Shown: piece after piece, positions 21,138-32,159 of the stretch
Position numbering within the stretch: position 1 is the stretch's first letter
How the letters are laid out: the number at the start of each line of letters is the position of its first letter
NCBI RefSeq assembly: GCF_937616625.2
Contig: NC_065570.1
Location: forward strand, 48,165,665-48,229,664
DNA from: Mercurialis annua
Lineage: Eukaryota; Streptophyta; Magnoliopsida; Malpighiales; Euphorbiaceae
Direction: 5' to 3'
Length of the DNA: 64,000 nt
Made by a program: the position numbers and the translations under genes
The notes under the pieces: model-generated
Databases searched by the model: none
What the model was told of the DNA's origin: nothing
What the model saw: the letters and a program-made list of their open reading frames with translations, nothing else

Positions 21138-21310
21138 TATTTTTAAAAATTAATTTTTGTTATTTTTTTTGTTTTTCGAATTTTAGAGCCAATTTTTAAT
21201 ATAATCACAATCTGAATCAAATTATTTTAAATAAATAATCAAATTTAAAATACAATTTAAGTTCGGTTCCATTCAGTTTTATAGTTTACTTGCACACTCC
21301 TACCCGTTAC

Positions 21311-22547
21311 ATATATGCATATTAGACCTGCATAAGTCGTATGGTGAATAAATTCACTTTTAAAATTTGAACTTTTATAAATATTAGTTTAATTTTTTTA
21401 ACTTAAAATCTTTTAATTAACCACTAAATTCATAGGTTTCTTTTTGTATTATGTTCTTGTTTTCTATCTTCGATTATTTTAGTATAAGAAAGGTGTTAAA
21501 ATAAAGATTTCATGTCTTAAACTTTCAAAAAAAAAATTGGATGAGATCAATTCTAATTAATATATTTCTACAAATTTTATCTAATTTTGAACAAGTACAT
21601 TTTAATTATAATAAATCATATTTTTTTTTTCAAAAAAATAACAAACTTTTTAATTTGTTTCAATTATGCCTACACACGGACTAATCCATATAGGAAACAA
21701 AATAGGTATACCTACACACAGACTAATTACAATTTATGAATAATACTCTTTATAGGATTTTGTTTCCTATATGGATTAATCTTTTGAATAAAAATCTACT
21801 CTACGTTTATAACAAACATATTTACAAAAATACTCTACTATATATACAAGGATTATCTTCATTGAAGATTAAAATTTCATTCCTCTTCAAATTTTGCCGC
21901 ACCACTTTTCTCTTTTTCTGTTTCTCTTTCTCTCAAATTTTTTTCTTCTTATCTTCTTGTTTGTTTGCTCTTGCGTTCATATGTTTTCATCGCTCATCGG
22001 TCTGTCGTTCGCTCTTCTATCTCGTCGTCGCGCTTCTCAAGCGAACTACTCATCGTTTTCTCGATAGCGCATTTTTCGATGAATTTCTCATCGCCGCAAT
22101 TCTTCCATTGATTACCTCGTTACTGCGTTTCTTCCGATGAATTTCTCGACATAGTTTTTAATTTTTTTGTAATTGTTTTATTTTTTGTGATGATTTAGAT
22201 ATTTTGTAAATAGATTATTGTAGATATATAATTCTTTTGTTTATAAAATTCTTCCATTATTCATATAATTATTTTGTCTTTTTTTTATTCATAGATTTGT
22301 TTATTTATTTTAATGTTACTAATTTTGTAAAAAAAAAATTGATTTATGGTGTATTTGTAGTGTTTTTATAGTGTATTTTTGCTGTATTCATAGTGTATTT
22401 TTGGTGTTTTTCGGTGTATTTATTTTTTTTGGGGTGCATTAATGTAGTTTTACTAGCATATATATGGTGCATTTGCAGTGTTTATGGTGTATTTGCAATA
22501 TTTTTATGGTATACACCATAAAAACGCTATAAAAACATCATGGACAC

Positions 22548-22593
<46 letters not shown>

Positions 22594-22985
22594 ACACTAT
22601 AAAAACATTATAGTTACACTATATATACACTATGGATACACTAAAACAACATAATAGATACACTACAAATATACCATAGTTATACTAAAATACACAATAA
22701 AAAAATAAAAATAAAAACACCAGAAAAAAAATCTAAAAAAAAATAAATCATTAAAAAGCCAAAAAAGTTATTTGTGAGATTAAAAAAGAAGAAGATATTT
22801 TTAGTAAAAAAAAGGTATGAACTGTAAATATGTTAAAAAATTTATATCGTAAATAGAATACAAAATAGTATTAGTAGGAAATTTTCTCTGCTTTAAATTT
22901 ATATTTAATTAATTTTAAATTTACATTCAGTTTCATAATGATCAATTTATGTTAGTTTAGTTTTAGTAAAACCTTCATTAGTATA
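21311..22985. other. Gene-free stretch with hairpin and TGTATTTTTGG-type repeats
   Basis: At 21677-21785 a 20-bp inverted pair (CTAATCCATATAGGAAAC and GTTTCCTATATGGATTA) forms a hairpin. From 21880 to 22145 the plus strand is pyrimidine-rich and open for 134 codons (21736-22140), but the peptide (many F, S, L) looks like translated CT-rich leader sequence rather than a protein. From 22330 to 22700 short GTGTATTTNTRGTGT units appear on the left and their complements on the right, a degenerate foldback. No gene. Confidence 0.5.
22549..22586. repeat. (GT)n(AT)n microsatellite
   Basis: A GT run of about six units passes directly into about thirteen AT units at the centre of the degenerate foldback. 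Confidence 0.9.
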
Positions 22986-23094
22986 ACCAACGAGCTGTAG
23001 TTCAAATGGTATAAGCGCTAGACACAAACTGTCAAGGTCGTGGGTTCAAATCCTCACACAAGTGCTCTCCCTTCTCCAATTATAAAAAAAAACT
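22986..23094 (+). mobile_element. tRNA-derived SINE, 109 bp
   Basis: The element has an RNA polymerase III A box (TAGTTCAAATGG) and B box (GGTTCAAATCC) about 35 bp apart, then a short body and an A-rich tail (TATAAAAAAAAACT). A 13-bp target duplication with one mismatch, CTTCATTAGTATA / CTTCATTAATATA, flanks it (22973-22985, 23095-23107). It is not a tRNA gene: no cloverleaf 3' half and a poly(A)-like tail are present. Two related copies lie at 24408-24526 and 26212-26302. Confidence 0.85.
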
Positions 23095-23107
23095 CTTCAT
23101 TAATATA

Positions 23108-23999
23108 CTTTTAGTTTACGATGAGTTTGTTTTCCACTTTATAATTTATGTGTCACTAATATAAATATTGAAAAAGAAAATTGTGGGGCGCAATTTCATC
23201 AAAAAGGTTGTGTTTTGAATTATCTTTATAGAAAATTAATAAAAAAAACTAAAGAATTTCTTTAAAAATTTAGTGTTGAATTAAAAGTTTAATATATTCT
23301 TTATTATATAAATATAAAATAAAAATATACTTTAACTTTATAAATACAAAGAATTTAATTCTACACACTATTCTATAACTAATTAATGAGATTTTAATCT
23401 TTGAAATAAATTGATTTATTTAATAAAATAAAATAAAATAGAAACAAAAAATATAATTCAATATTTATAAAATATTTATAAAAAAAATCAAAATAAATAA
23501 TGATAAATTAAGTTGTTTATGGAATTTAAATTTAAATTTTATTTTTTTATGTAAAATACCCTTTATTTAAAATACTTTCACAATACGATGAGGAATCGCT
23601 TAAATCTAAATTGTTAAAATTTGAATTATATATTATATTGTTGAAGTGTAGTTACAAAAAGAAATAAATTAGCAAAATTTTGGCTTGATGACTAATTAAA
23701 TTTAAATATTTTCATATATTTTAAATTACAGTTGAATCTTTTGATTTTTTTAATTTATTTTAATTTTCGAGACTATTTCAGTGGTGTCCCAATTTAAATT
23801 GGATGTGTGTCAATCCTAACATAGACAACCACATAAGCGCCAACTGAGGATGATGTGGATTAACACCAGTTATACGAACTTATTTGTTGATGTAGTAGTA
23901 CTAATTTTAAATTTATTTCAATTTTTCACAGTTTTAAAATATACTTATATTTTGTGTTTGAATTGAAAATTACATTTAAAACAAAATTTTCATTATACC

Positions 24000-24039
<40 letters not shown>

Positions 24040-24407
24040 TATCGTTTACAATTTTTAATCAATTATTTTATTTATTTATTTTTATTAGGTGAATATAAAT
24101 TTTTTTATTAGGTGACATATCTCTCGTAATCTACATTAGAAACACTCGTTAATAGCTGACATATCTCTCATAATCATATAATAAAAAAATTCAAAAATTA
24201 CTTTAATATTTAAAATATTTTTCGAAAATTTGAAAGGGTAAGTGTTCAAAAAGTAAATTAAAAGAGTAATTTATTTATTTGATTTTAAAATAATAAGAGT
24301 TTAATTGTACTTCAAAAAATAAAGGATTGATCTGTACTTTTAAAAAAAAGTCGAGAGCTTTTCTTATATCTTTTGTCATGATTTTTTTTATCAAAAGCTA
24401 AATAGTT
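23108..24407. other. Gene-free AT-rich stretch
   Basis: No coding or RNA gene is visible. It holds an (AT)n microsatellite at 24004-24037. A moderately complex segment around 23770-23890 contains CACATAAGCGCCAACTGAGG but shows no element ends or open frame. Confidence 0.6.
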
Positions 24408-24526
24408 TTTATTTTTTTTAATAATTAAGGAGGAAGGAGCATTTATAGAAAGAAATAAATATACAATCTTGACAATTTGTTGTCGAATGTTTATACTATT
24501 ATGCTTATACCATTTGAACTGCACCG
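24408..24526 (-). mobile_element. Diverged copy of the tRNA-derived SINE
   Basis: On the minus strand GTGCAGTTCAAATGGTATAA matches the A-box region of the SINE at 22986, and ATGCTCCTTCCTCCTTAATT matches its 3' part, followed by an A-rich tail. The B box is no longer recognisable, so this is an older copy. Confidence 0.6.
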
Positions 24527-24932
24527 TTCATTGGTTTTTTTGTCATGTTATTAGTATGTAAAAGGGTGGGATCATACACATTACTCCGTTTTCATTCATG
24601 GAAAGACAAGTCGCATAAGCACAAAACAAATACATTTATATAGTTTTCTTAACTTATCGAATGGAGAATACAACAAAATTTATGGACTTGTATAAAAGGG
24701 ATGGCAAGAAAAATTAAATCAGCTGAGACCAAATCTGAATTGACTTGGAAATAAGAATAGACTTCAGAATTGAATTTTTGTTTAAAATTCTTTACATGTG
24801 TAGGTCAAATACAATTAATTATCAATAAACAAACAAAATTGTTGTATAACATATAAGACAAGTTACCGCGTAATGGAAAATGGTGGAATATATTTTCTCT
24901 TACCAAATGGTCTTTGTGAATCATTACAAAAA

Positions 24933-25293
24933 AGTCTAATTATTTAAAAAAAACTCCACCTTATAATATTTGTTCGTTTATACCTTCACGTAGGAAAAAA
25001 TCCATTTGCACTTTTTTTTTCCAACTCTATCCTAAAATTTAAATTTTTAACAATCAAATTAATTAAAGAATGAAAACATTATAAATAATTAATGATATTA
25101 ATGTTTAATTAAAATATAAACTAAATATAAAGGATCATTTTGAATATTTTTTCAAATGAAAAGAGATCAAATTAACTTTTTAGTATAGAGACGAAAATAA
25201 AAAATAAAAAAAGGGTACAAATGAACTTTTTCTTAGGTCAGGGTATAAACGAATAAATATTATAAGGTGGGGTCTTTTTTAAATAATTAGGCC
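24933..25293. mobile_element. MULE-type MITE, 361 bp
   Basis: Inverted ends AGTCTAATTATTTAAAAAAA and complemented GGCCTAATTATTTAAAAAAG continue through CCACCTTATAATATTT and CGTTTATACC for about 60 bp. A perfect 9-bp target duplication TTACAAAAA flanks it (24924-24932, 25294-25302). The right terminus GGCCTAAT links it to the element at 12958-13463. Non-coding. Confidence 0.9.
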
Positions 25294-25499
25294 TTACAAA
25301 AATGATAACTTGTTTAATTAATAAGGAATTAATATACTTGATATAATTTTTGCTTCCCTCTCTTTAAAACTTTTTCAATCGGGATTTCATCTTTGCTATA
25401 AAAGAAATATAGGTTTTATGCTTTAAATTAAAAAAATCACTTTTTAATCTCTTTATAACTTTATTTGAATTAATTTTTTTTTTTTCATAAAACTACGCT

Positions 25500-25925
25500 A
25501 TACTGAAAAAGACATATTCCAACGTGTTTTGTGATTGTTTTACTGTTTCTTGGGTTGTTTTGTGTTTACAAATATGATTTGTTGGTTTCATTCAGATTTC
25601 TATACCGATTCGAACTTATATTATGTAATTTTTTTAATGAGTCAAGTTTTTTATGCTATCTGGGCTCAAATAGTTATAGATGGAACACCACAAAACAGTT
25701 AAATATGCATCTTAGATAGCAGAATTAAAACATAATTTACATACAATGGTATGAAGTGATAAATATGAGTATTGGATTCTCAGAAATACTTTTATAAGTC
25801 CTTGACTGATTTTCTTGCAATCTGGATGAAGAATCCAGCTCAAGATTGAAGTGTAATTGTCCAAGTTAACAAAATTTCAACAAAAAATGTGCCCAGAATG
25901 AAATTGAAAAGAAATGAAAGACGAT
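25500..25925. other. Unexplained normal-complexity segment
   Basis: Unlike its AT-rich flanks, this stretch has mixed composition (for example CAATCTGGATGAAGAATCC). The longest plus frame is 62 codons (25531-25719) and looks non-coding. It may be an old exon, a 3' UTR or a non-coding transcript remnant. I cannot assign it. Confidence 0.2.
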
Positions 25926-26211
25926 TTATGTAATTGACATATTTTAAAGGTCATGTTATTTTTAAAATTTGGTGTAAGGTTATGATTTTATATATAATTA
26001 ACTCTTTGTTTTTTTATGTGAATTATCCTGATTCTTACAAGATTTTAATGATTAACACTTCATTAGTATTGACCTTGATGAATTCTAAATCCAGTTATTT
26101 TGATGAGATCTTTTAATTCGTTCAAGACTATTATGTTGAATTTTGCTTGTTTTTTCTTAATTTTTTAACGAATTATTTTTTATTTAATTTCAACAATTAT
26201 ATAATTTAGTA

Positions 26212-26302
26212 ATAAGTTATAATTCAAATGATATAAATGCTAACCAGAGTCGTGAGTTCAAATTCTCCCATAAACACTCTTCTTTTCTAATTATTATAAA
26301 TT
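26212..26302 (+). mobile_element. Third, diverged SINE copy
   Basis: GTTATAATTCAAATGATATA and GAGTTCAAATTCTCCC match the A- and B-box regions of the SINE at 22986 in order and spacing, followed by CACTCTTCTTTTCTAATTAT, which matches its tail. No clear target duplication. Confidence 0.65.
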
Positions 26303-26390
26303 TTAAAAGATGTGAAGTGTGGATCAATCTTTTTGGTGTTTATACTGTAATATAGACATATTTTTCTATTCCTTGTTATAATTTTGAGGT

Positions 26391-27429
26391 GAACAAAGGA
26401 TCAAATCGCCCCCTCAACTTGGCACGAAATATCAAATAAGTCATTCTCGCCGCTTTTGGTACAAACAAACCCAAAAGTTGCGTTTTTAGCTCAAAAAGCT
26501 CCTCCCCCACTCTCACCCAAGCAAGTGTGTTACACTCTCCATAAAAAAAATGAAAAAAGTTTAAAAAGACCCTTAATATTTAATTTATCTCTTAAATTAA
26601 TTCTCAATAAATTTAATTTTCATTTACATCTTTTAATTTTTAAAAATTCAGTAATTAATTGAATTTTTAATAAAAATTTAAGGGATCTTTTTTTCTCTTT
26701 TTCCCATTTCTTCTTCTTCCCCCTTCTTCTTCTCCCTTTTTCTTCTTCTTTCTCCTTCTTTTTTCCCTTCTCCGGCCACCAACCACTAACCTAAAACAGA
26801 TTGTTCATCTTTTTTGGGATGAACAGATCTGTTCATCCCAAAAAGGATGAATAGCTCGTTCATCCCTCTTGGGATGAACAAACGAGCTGTTCATCTCAAG
26901 AGGGATGAATAGATCTGTTCATCCCTCTTGGGATGAACAGTTCGTTCATCCCAAAAGGGATGAACAAAATGAGTTCATCCCTTTTGGGATGAACTCACGC
27001 TGTTCATCCCAAAAGGGATGAACAAATAGAGTTCATCCCTTTTGGGATGAACACACGCTGTTCATCCCAAAAGGGATGAACAAATAGATCTGTTCATCCC
27101 TTTTGGGATGAACAAGTAGGTGAATTTCGGTGGCGGCGGGTGGCGGTTTCCGATGTGTTAGAATTAGGTTTATTTAGGTTTAATTAAATTTAATTAGTGT
27201 TAAATGGGGTTTAATTGTATTTAATTAGGATTTAATTAGGATTAATTACATTTAAAAATTATAATTAGTAAATCCCACTCTCTTGAGGGATCTTTTTGAT
27301 ATGAAAATACAAGTTGCGGGTTTTTTTGATACGAAAACGCAAGTTATGGGTTAGTTTGTACCAAAAGCGGCGAGAATGACTTTTTTGATATTTTGTGCCA
27401 AGTTGAGGGGGTGAATTGATCCTTTGTTC
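26391..27429. mobile_element. Mutator-like element (1,039 bp) upstream of the IQD gene
   Basis: Inverted terminal repeats of about 85 bp start GAACAAAGGATCAA on both strands and share CCCCCTCAACTTGGCAC, TCATTCTCGCCGCTTTTGGT and TACAAAC. A perfect 10-bp target duplication ATTTTGAGGT flanks it (26381-26390, 27430-27439). The interior holds a CT-rich tract (26690-26780) and an array of palindromes (26802-27114). No transposase. It ends about 230-500 bp upstream of the likely start of IQD transcription. Confidence 0.9.
26802..27114. repeat. Array of eleven GTTCATCCC/GGGATGAAC palindromes
   Basis: Eleven near-identical palindromes of the form GTTCATCCC-N4-GGGATGAAC lie about 28-30 bp apart. The 4-base centre alternates mainly between AAAA (or close variants) and TTTT or TCTT, so neighbouring units are in opposite orientation and the higher-order period is about 57 bp. 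Spacers between them are AGATCT, AGCTCG, ACACACGC and similar. The right part is most uniform and the left part carries more substitutions. Confidence 0.92.
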
Positions 27430-27439
27430 ATTTTGAGGT

Positions 27440-29210
27440 TATATATAATCCCTAATAAATTTAATCTTGTAAAAAAAGATATTCTTTAATTTTCTGATCT
27501 AACCAAAAAAAAGACATCGACATTGAAATATAATAAAAAATGTAAATGAGAACCTAACAGTTAATTGTTTTTTTTTATAAAAATATTTGTGGGGATTGCT
27601 GTTGTCTGTCCAAAAAATAGTCTTCCCATAGAAGTAAAGTTAAGTAGTTGAACCCCATTGAGTGAGAAGGTGGCTATCTCATCTCATTTCATTTTTCTTA
27701 ATCATCATCATCATCATAAACAATTATAAATCCAAACTAAAGCTACCACCCAAAGAAAAAGTCATCATTTTAATTCTTTTTTTTCTTTCAAGAACTTCAA
27801 AATTGTTTCTTTTCTTTCTTTCTTTAAAAAACACAATAAAGACACACAACCAAAGAAAAAAAGCATGAAAGTAAAGAGAAGTGTTTTTCTTTGGAAAAAC
27901 ATTGTTTTATTTATACAAAAAACATCAACAATTATGTTGTAAGAAAAACAAAAAACATCACAAATTTCAAAAGAACATAAAGAATTTTGTTCTAAAGACA
28001 GAGTCTTCCCTGGCTGCTGCTTGCTCTTTTCTTCTCCTTTTGTTTTTTTATCTTCTTTAAAAACTGGTTCTTGATTCTTGATTAAGGTACTTGATTCTTG
28101 CATATTATTTTCTTAATTTTTGCTGTTGTTTACTGCTCTGCAGGTCCAGCTTTTTTCTGGGTACTTGTTAATTTTAGTGTTTATGATGAGATCAAGTGGT
28201 CTTTTTTGTGTTAAATTTGTAAAGGGTTCAGTAGAATTCTTTAAAAGTTTGTATTTTTAGTGTTTTATTGCCATTTTCGAGAGAGCTTGTTACTGTTTAT
28301 GGCCATGTTTTTTTTTTCTATTAATTTCTTTCTGTCCTTAGATCTGTTTTGTCAGATTGTTGTTTTCTTGGGAGAATTATGTGTTTGTCTCTTTAAAATA
28401 TTAAAAAATTACATAATCTTCAGCACCTTGAAATATAAGTCATGCTTGCAACTGCAAAAATAATAATAATAATAATAATAATTTAATTGTTTTGCTTTTC
28501 TTGGTTTTGGACAAGGAAACAATTGTATAACAGAAGTATATTAAGCTTGACTATTTTTTATTCTTAATTCTTTATGTATTGAAAACAAGAAATTTATGTT
28601 TTCTTAAGTATTTTAAGTAACAGATTTGCTTTGGCAGTTGTTTCTTGCTAGTATATGTTTTTTTTATATATATGTTATTACTGTTTTAGACCTTAATTGT
28701 CAAAATTTAAATCTTTTATTTGGTTATGATATGAGAAAGATGAAGGATATATGACTCAATAAATCCAATTTAAAGATTCCTGAATTATGTTCTTCCTCAA
28801 CAGATTACTACTTGGAATCTTGTTATCAAATTTTTTTTTGATGCAAATTCATAACTTTTGTGATATTTTACTCTTGGATTGATCTATGTCTATGTTGTAT
28901 GGAAACAGAAACAAAAACCGTAAATTATATCTTTACATAAAAGGTTATAAATATAAAGTTGTAGAGTTTCAGTTCTGTCTCCGAAAATGAAAACGAAGCT
29001 TCGAAACGTAAGACATGGTAAATTTCCGTGCAACGTAGTTTATCTGTATGATATATCAGTTACTAGCTTGATAAATTACATGGAGTTGAGAAGATAAGGA
29101 ATTACCAATTATGTGCTGATCTGTATGATTGTGATATTTCAAGATTATAACTGGGATATATGCACATACATTTTACAGATAAGAATAATTTAAAATTGTT
29201 AAATTTGCAG
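27440..29210 (+). promoter_or_regulatory. IQD promoter, 5' leader and leader intron
   Basis: Pyrimidine-rich sequence from about 27670 onward (ATCATCATCATCAT, long CTTTCTTTC runs at 27770-27830) looks like the core promoter and transcribed leader. The coding exon is preceded by a clear 3' splice site AAATTTGCAG at 29201-29210, so at least one intron of up to about 1 kb splits the 5' UTR. Candidate donors lie near 28086 (AAG/GTACTT) and 28142; I cannot choose between them. Small open frames here are not supported as genes. Confidence 0.5.
28455..28482. repeat. (AAT)n microsatellite in the IQD leader intron
   Basis: About nine AAT units in a row. Likely length-polymorphic. Confidence 0.9.
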
Positions 29211-29273
29211 GGCGCAGGGAGTTAATTGTGCAGTCCATATCCCCATATATGTGGGGATAGGAATGCTAAGTAC

Positions 29274-31973
29274 ATGGGAAAGAAAGGGAGTTGGTTTTCT
29301 GCAATCAAGAAGGTCTTTTTACCAAATTCCAAAGACAAACTAGCTAAAGTAAGTTGATTCTCAATTCTGATAAATTCTGAATCACCTTCCAAGAAAAACT
29401 AGTTTTTTCCGATCGGAAAAGAACGCTCTCTTCGATCATTTTTCTGTGTTATGTTTACATTACTATTTACAAATCATAGCTAATTTAAGTGTACAAGTGA
29501 GTGGATCTTTTATGTGTGTCTATTGTATAGGTAGGAAAGCAAAATTTGAAGGCATGTTTGGAGTTTTATGATTTTAGACTATGTTGCACAAAAACATGTC
29601 ATGTCCACGTTTCGGCGTTTTATTTCTGTTTCTGAAAAGGCTTCTAAAACTCCGAAACTCTATATTTTATGTTTCTGTGTTTATGTTTTAGCGATTCTGC
29701 TTCCGTGCTACACAGATTTTAGATGTTTTCGCCTTTATGAATTTTGTATCTTTGCCCAGAATTGTACGAGTCCTTGGTTTTAAGAGCATAATCGGAAGTA
29801 CAAATAGAATGGTGTATGATCTTCTTCACTATAATAACATTGCAGGAATCAGATCAGAAAAGCACTAAAGAAAAGAAGAAAAAGGGGCTAGGAAAACTTA
29901 GACATGGCGATACCAATTCATTCATTCCTAAGTTTAGAGAACCGAGCAGCATTGAGAAAATTTTGGACGAGGCAGAAAGGGAGCATAAATTAGTTTTCAG
30001 GCCTCCAACACCTCCAGAGCAACCAAGAACACCACCTTTTGTACCGAAAGCTGCTTCTCCGAGGGTTCCTTCTCAAAGAGTTCCGTCCCCTAGAGCGGTT
30101 TCTCCTAGAGTTTCTCCCCCAAGAGCAGCATCTCCGAGGGTTGCTTCCCCCCGGCCACCTTCTCCTAAGAATGTTCATCGTCCTAAGGAGATATACTACA
30201 GACCGGAACCGACTCTGAGGAATCACCATGCTTCGGCTACCAAGATCCAAGCAGCCTATAGAGGCTACACTGTAAGATTCTTTATTTTCCTTATTTATAT
30301 GATGATGCTGAATCCGGAGAATCTCCATTTTCCTTATGAAATCAACTTATGCAACACTGTAGCAATGATGGATTATTCCAAATTGACAAAAAGTTGGTTC
30401 TTGTCCCACAGGCAAGGAGGAGTTTTAGAGCTTTGAAAGGTTTGGTGAGGCTTCAAGGAGTAGTACGAGGACAGAGTGTAAAGCGGCAGACGATGAATGC
30501 AATGAAGTACATGCAGATGTTGGTCCGTGTCCAATCTCAAATTCAGTCACGGAGGATCCAAATGTTAGAAAACCAAGCACGACGACAAGCTCAAATCAGG
30601 AACGATAAAGAAGTAGAAAGTACCTTAGGCAAATGGAGCCTGGCTGTAAGTTCCTCATCTGATTTTGCGATAGTGTTTTCACATATTCTATTCAATACTT
30701 TCATCTTGTGATCTTTAATCAATGTCGTCATGTTACTTTCAACTCTCTAGCTCCAATATTTTAGCACAGTTCTTAAGAATTGTAACAATCTTATGTTTTC
30801 GATTTCTATTATGATACGTGGCAATACTAACGGGGGATATTGGTGAATAGTCTGAGGCAGGTAATAATGAAGATTGGGACGACAGCTTGCTAACTAAGGA
30901 AGAAATTGAGGCAAGGTTGCAGAAAAAGGTGGATGCAGTTATTAAAAGAGAGAGAGCTATGTCCTATGCATATTCCCACCAGGTATTCATGCAAAAAGAC
31001 CACCTTGAATCAAACTTAATTTCGTCAAAAAATTTATTTATTTTTGTTTCTCTCAAATCAAACTATCCTTTCGTCTGTAAGACTGGCCCGATCATTTTTT
31101 GACTTTCCATGTATTGAAAGATTTTCCATGTCATTCAATATTTTCTAATTGAAATGTTGTTCATTGTGACTAATGCTGGAAAGACTGCTATTGCTTTGCA
31201 GAGCACCACATTAACATTTGTATTCTTTATGTCAGCAGTTATGGAAGTCTACTCCAAAATCTGCTCAATCAGCTTTAGGAGATATACGTTCGAATGGGTT
31301 TCCCTGGTGGTGGAACTGGTTAGAACGTCAGGTACCACCAACAAGTACACCTGAAACCCAAGGCATAAAGAATTTTCAACTTACACCACCAAGGCCACAT
31401 TCCGAAATGAAGCCTAGTCCACGGCCACCATCATCAAGCAACAATAAGCTACAGCATTTTACGTTTGATGGTATGGACACTCCGACGCCAAGATCCTCAA
31501 AGTCGGTTGCATTTGTTTCGACGAGGCAAGCACGACCTCCAATACACCGAACTCCACAAGCCAACACGTCGAAATATTCAAGAGCAAGAGCTAGCGGAGG
31601 TGAATCCCCATTTGATCTTCCATTGAAGGACGATGATAGCCTCATGAGCTGCCCACCCTTTTCGGTACCAAACTACATGGCTGCAACAGCTTCCGCTAAA
31701 GCGAAAGTACGAGCGAATAGTAATCCTAAGGAGCGGTTTCCGGGTACACCGAGCAGTGAAAAGAGGAGGCTTTCATTCCCTCTAACACAAGGCATCAGTT
31801 CTTTCAAGTGGAACAAAGGATCATTGTTCTCTTCCGGTAAGGATTCGAATTCACAAAAGGGTGGTTTAGATCAAAATCAAACACTTCACTCCATAGGAAA
31901 TTTGAGTGTTGATTCATCAACAGTCTCTATGCCGGCTTCTGTTGGAAGAAAGCCATTTAACAGATTTGTGTGA
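29274..31973 (+). CDS. IQD: IQ67-domain (IQD) calmodulin-binding protein, 533 aa
   Basis: Five coding exons: 29274-29348, 29846-30271, 30412-30645, 30851-30982 and 31239-31973, all joined in phase 0 at GT-AG introns. The protein starts MGKKGSWFSAIKKVFLPN, the conserved basic N-terminus of many IQD proteins. Residues about 95-140 are a Ser-Pro-Arg repeat region (PRVPSPRAVSPRVSPPR). The IQ67 domain begins near residue 156 with KIQAAYRGYTARRSFRAL and continues with LVRLQGVVRGQSVKRQ and LVRVQSQIQSRR. Its internal intron after ...RGYT is the family hallmark. The C-terminus has RRLSFPLTQGISSFKWNKG and ends GRKPFNRFV. IQD proteins bind calmodulin and often associate with microtubules, plasma membrane or nucleus as scaffolds. 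The ends most resemble Arabidopsis IQD13/14 from memory; this subgroup call is inference. The gene looks intact, and pieces of its last exon are duplicated downstream. Confidence 0.93.
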
Positions 31974-32076
31974 TTATTTTGTGTTATATTCTTAACATTT
32001 TTTTATTTTATTTTTGGGTGTCATTTGATATGAGTGTATGGTGATATTTGGATTTACAAAAATACTAATGTAATAT

Positions 32077-32082
32077 AATAAA
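32077..32082 (+). terminator. IQD: IQD polyadenylation signal
   Basis: AATAAA lies about 105 nt after the IQD stop codon in AT-rich 3' UTR, an appropriate place for plant polyadenylation. Confidence 0.55.
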
Positions 32083-32159
32083 GTCACAGATAGAGAAATG
32101 GTGATTTTAAGGTTTGTTTTTGTTTCTTTAATTGCTCCATTCCTTGGCTATTACTTTAC

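Larger units (their letters stand above)
19086..21302. mobile_element. Decayed hAT-like element, outermost of a nest
   Basis: The left end TAGGGCTACGGTGGTCGGTT and the complemented right end TAGGAGTGTGCAAGTAAACT resemble the TAGGGGTGTGCA ends of plant hAT-type MITEs, with GGTT-rich subterminal sequence. The flanking octamers GCCGTTGC (19078-19085) and CCCGTTAC (21303-21310) agree at six of eight positions. The older, imperfect ends and the two elements nested inside make this the oldest layer. No transposase. Confidence 0.45.

Noticed and set aside
21736..22140. A 134-codon plus-strand protein gene
   Set aside because: The frame is driven by long CT-rich tracts, giving F/S/L-rich sequence without a domain, and surrounding sequence is degenerate repeat.
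22986..23065. A tRNA gene
   Set aside because: A and B boxes are present, but the sequence lacks a complete cloverleaf, has an A-rich tail and is flanked by a 13-bp target duplication, so it is a SINE.
26802..27114. A CRISPR array
   Set aside because: The repeats are palindromes with short, repeated spacers in alternating orientation inside a plant transposon; CRISPR needs unique spacers and a prokaryotic context.
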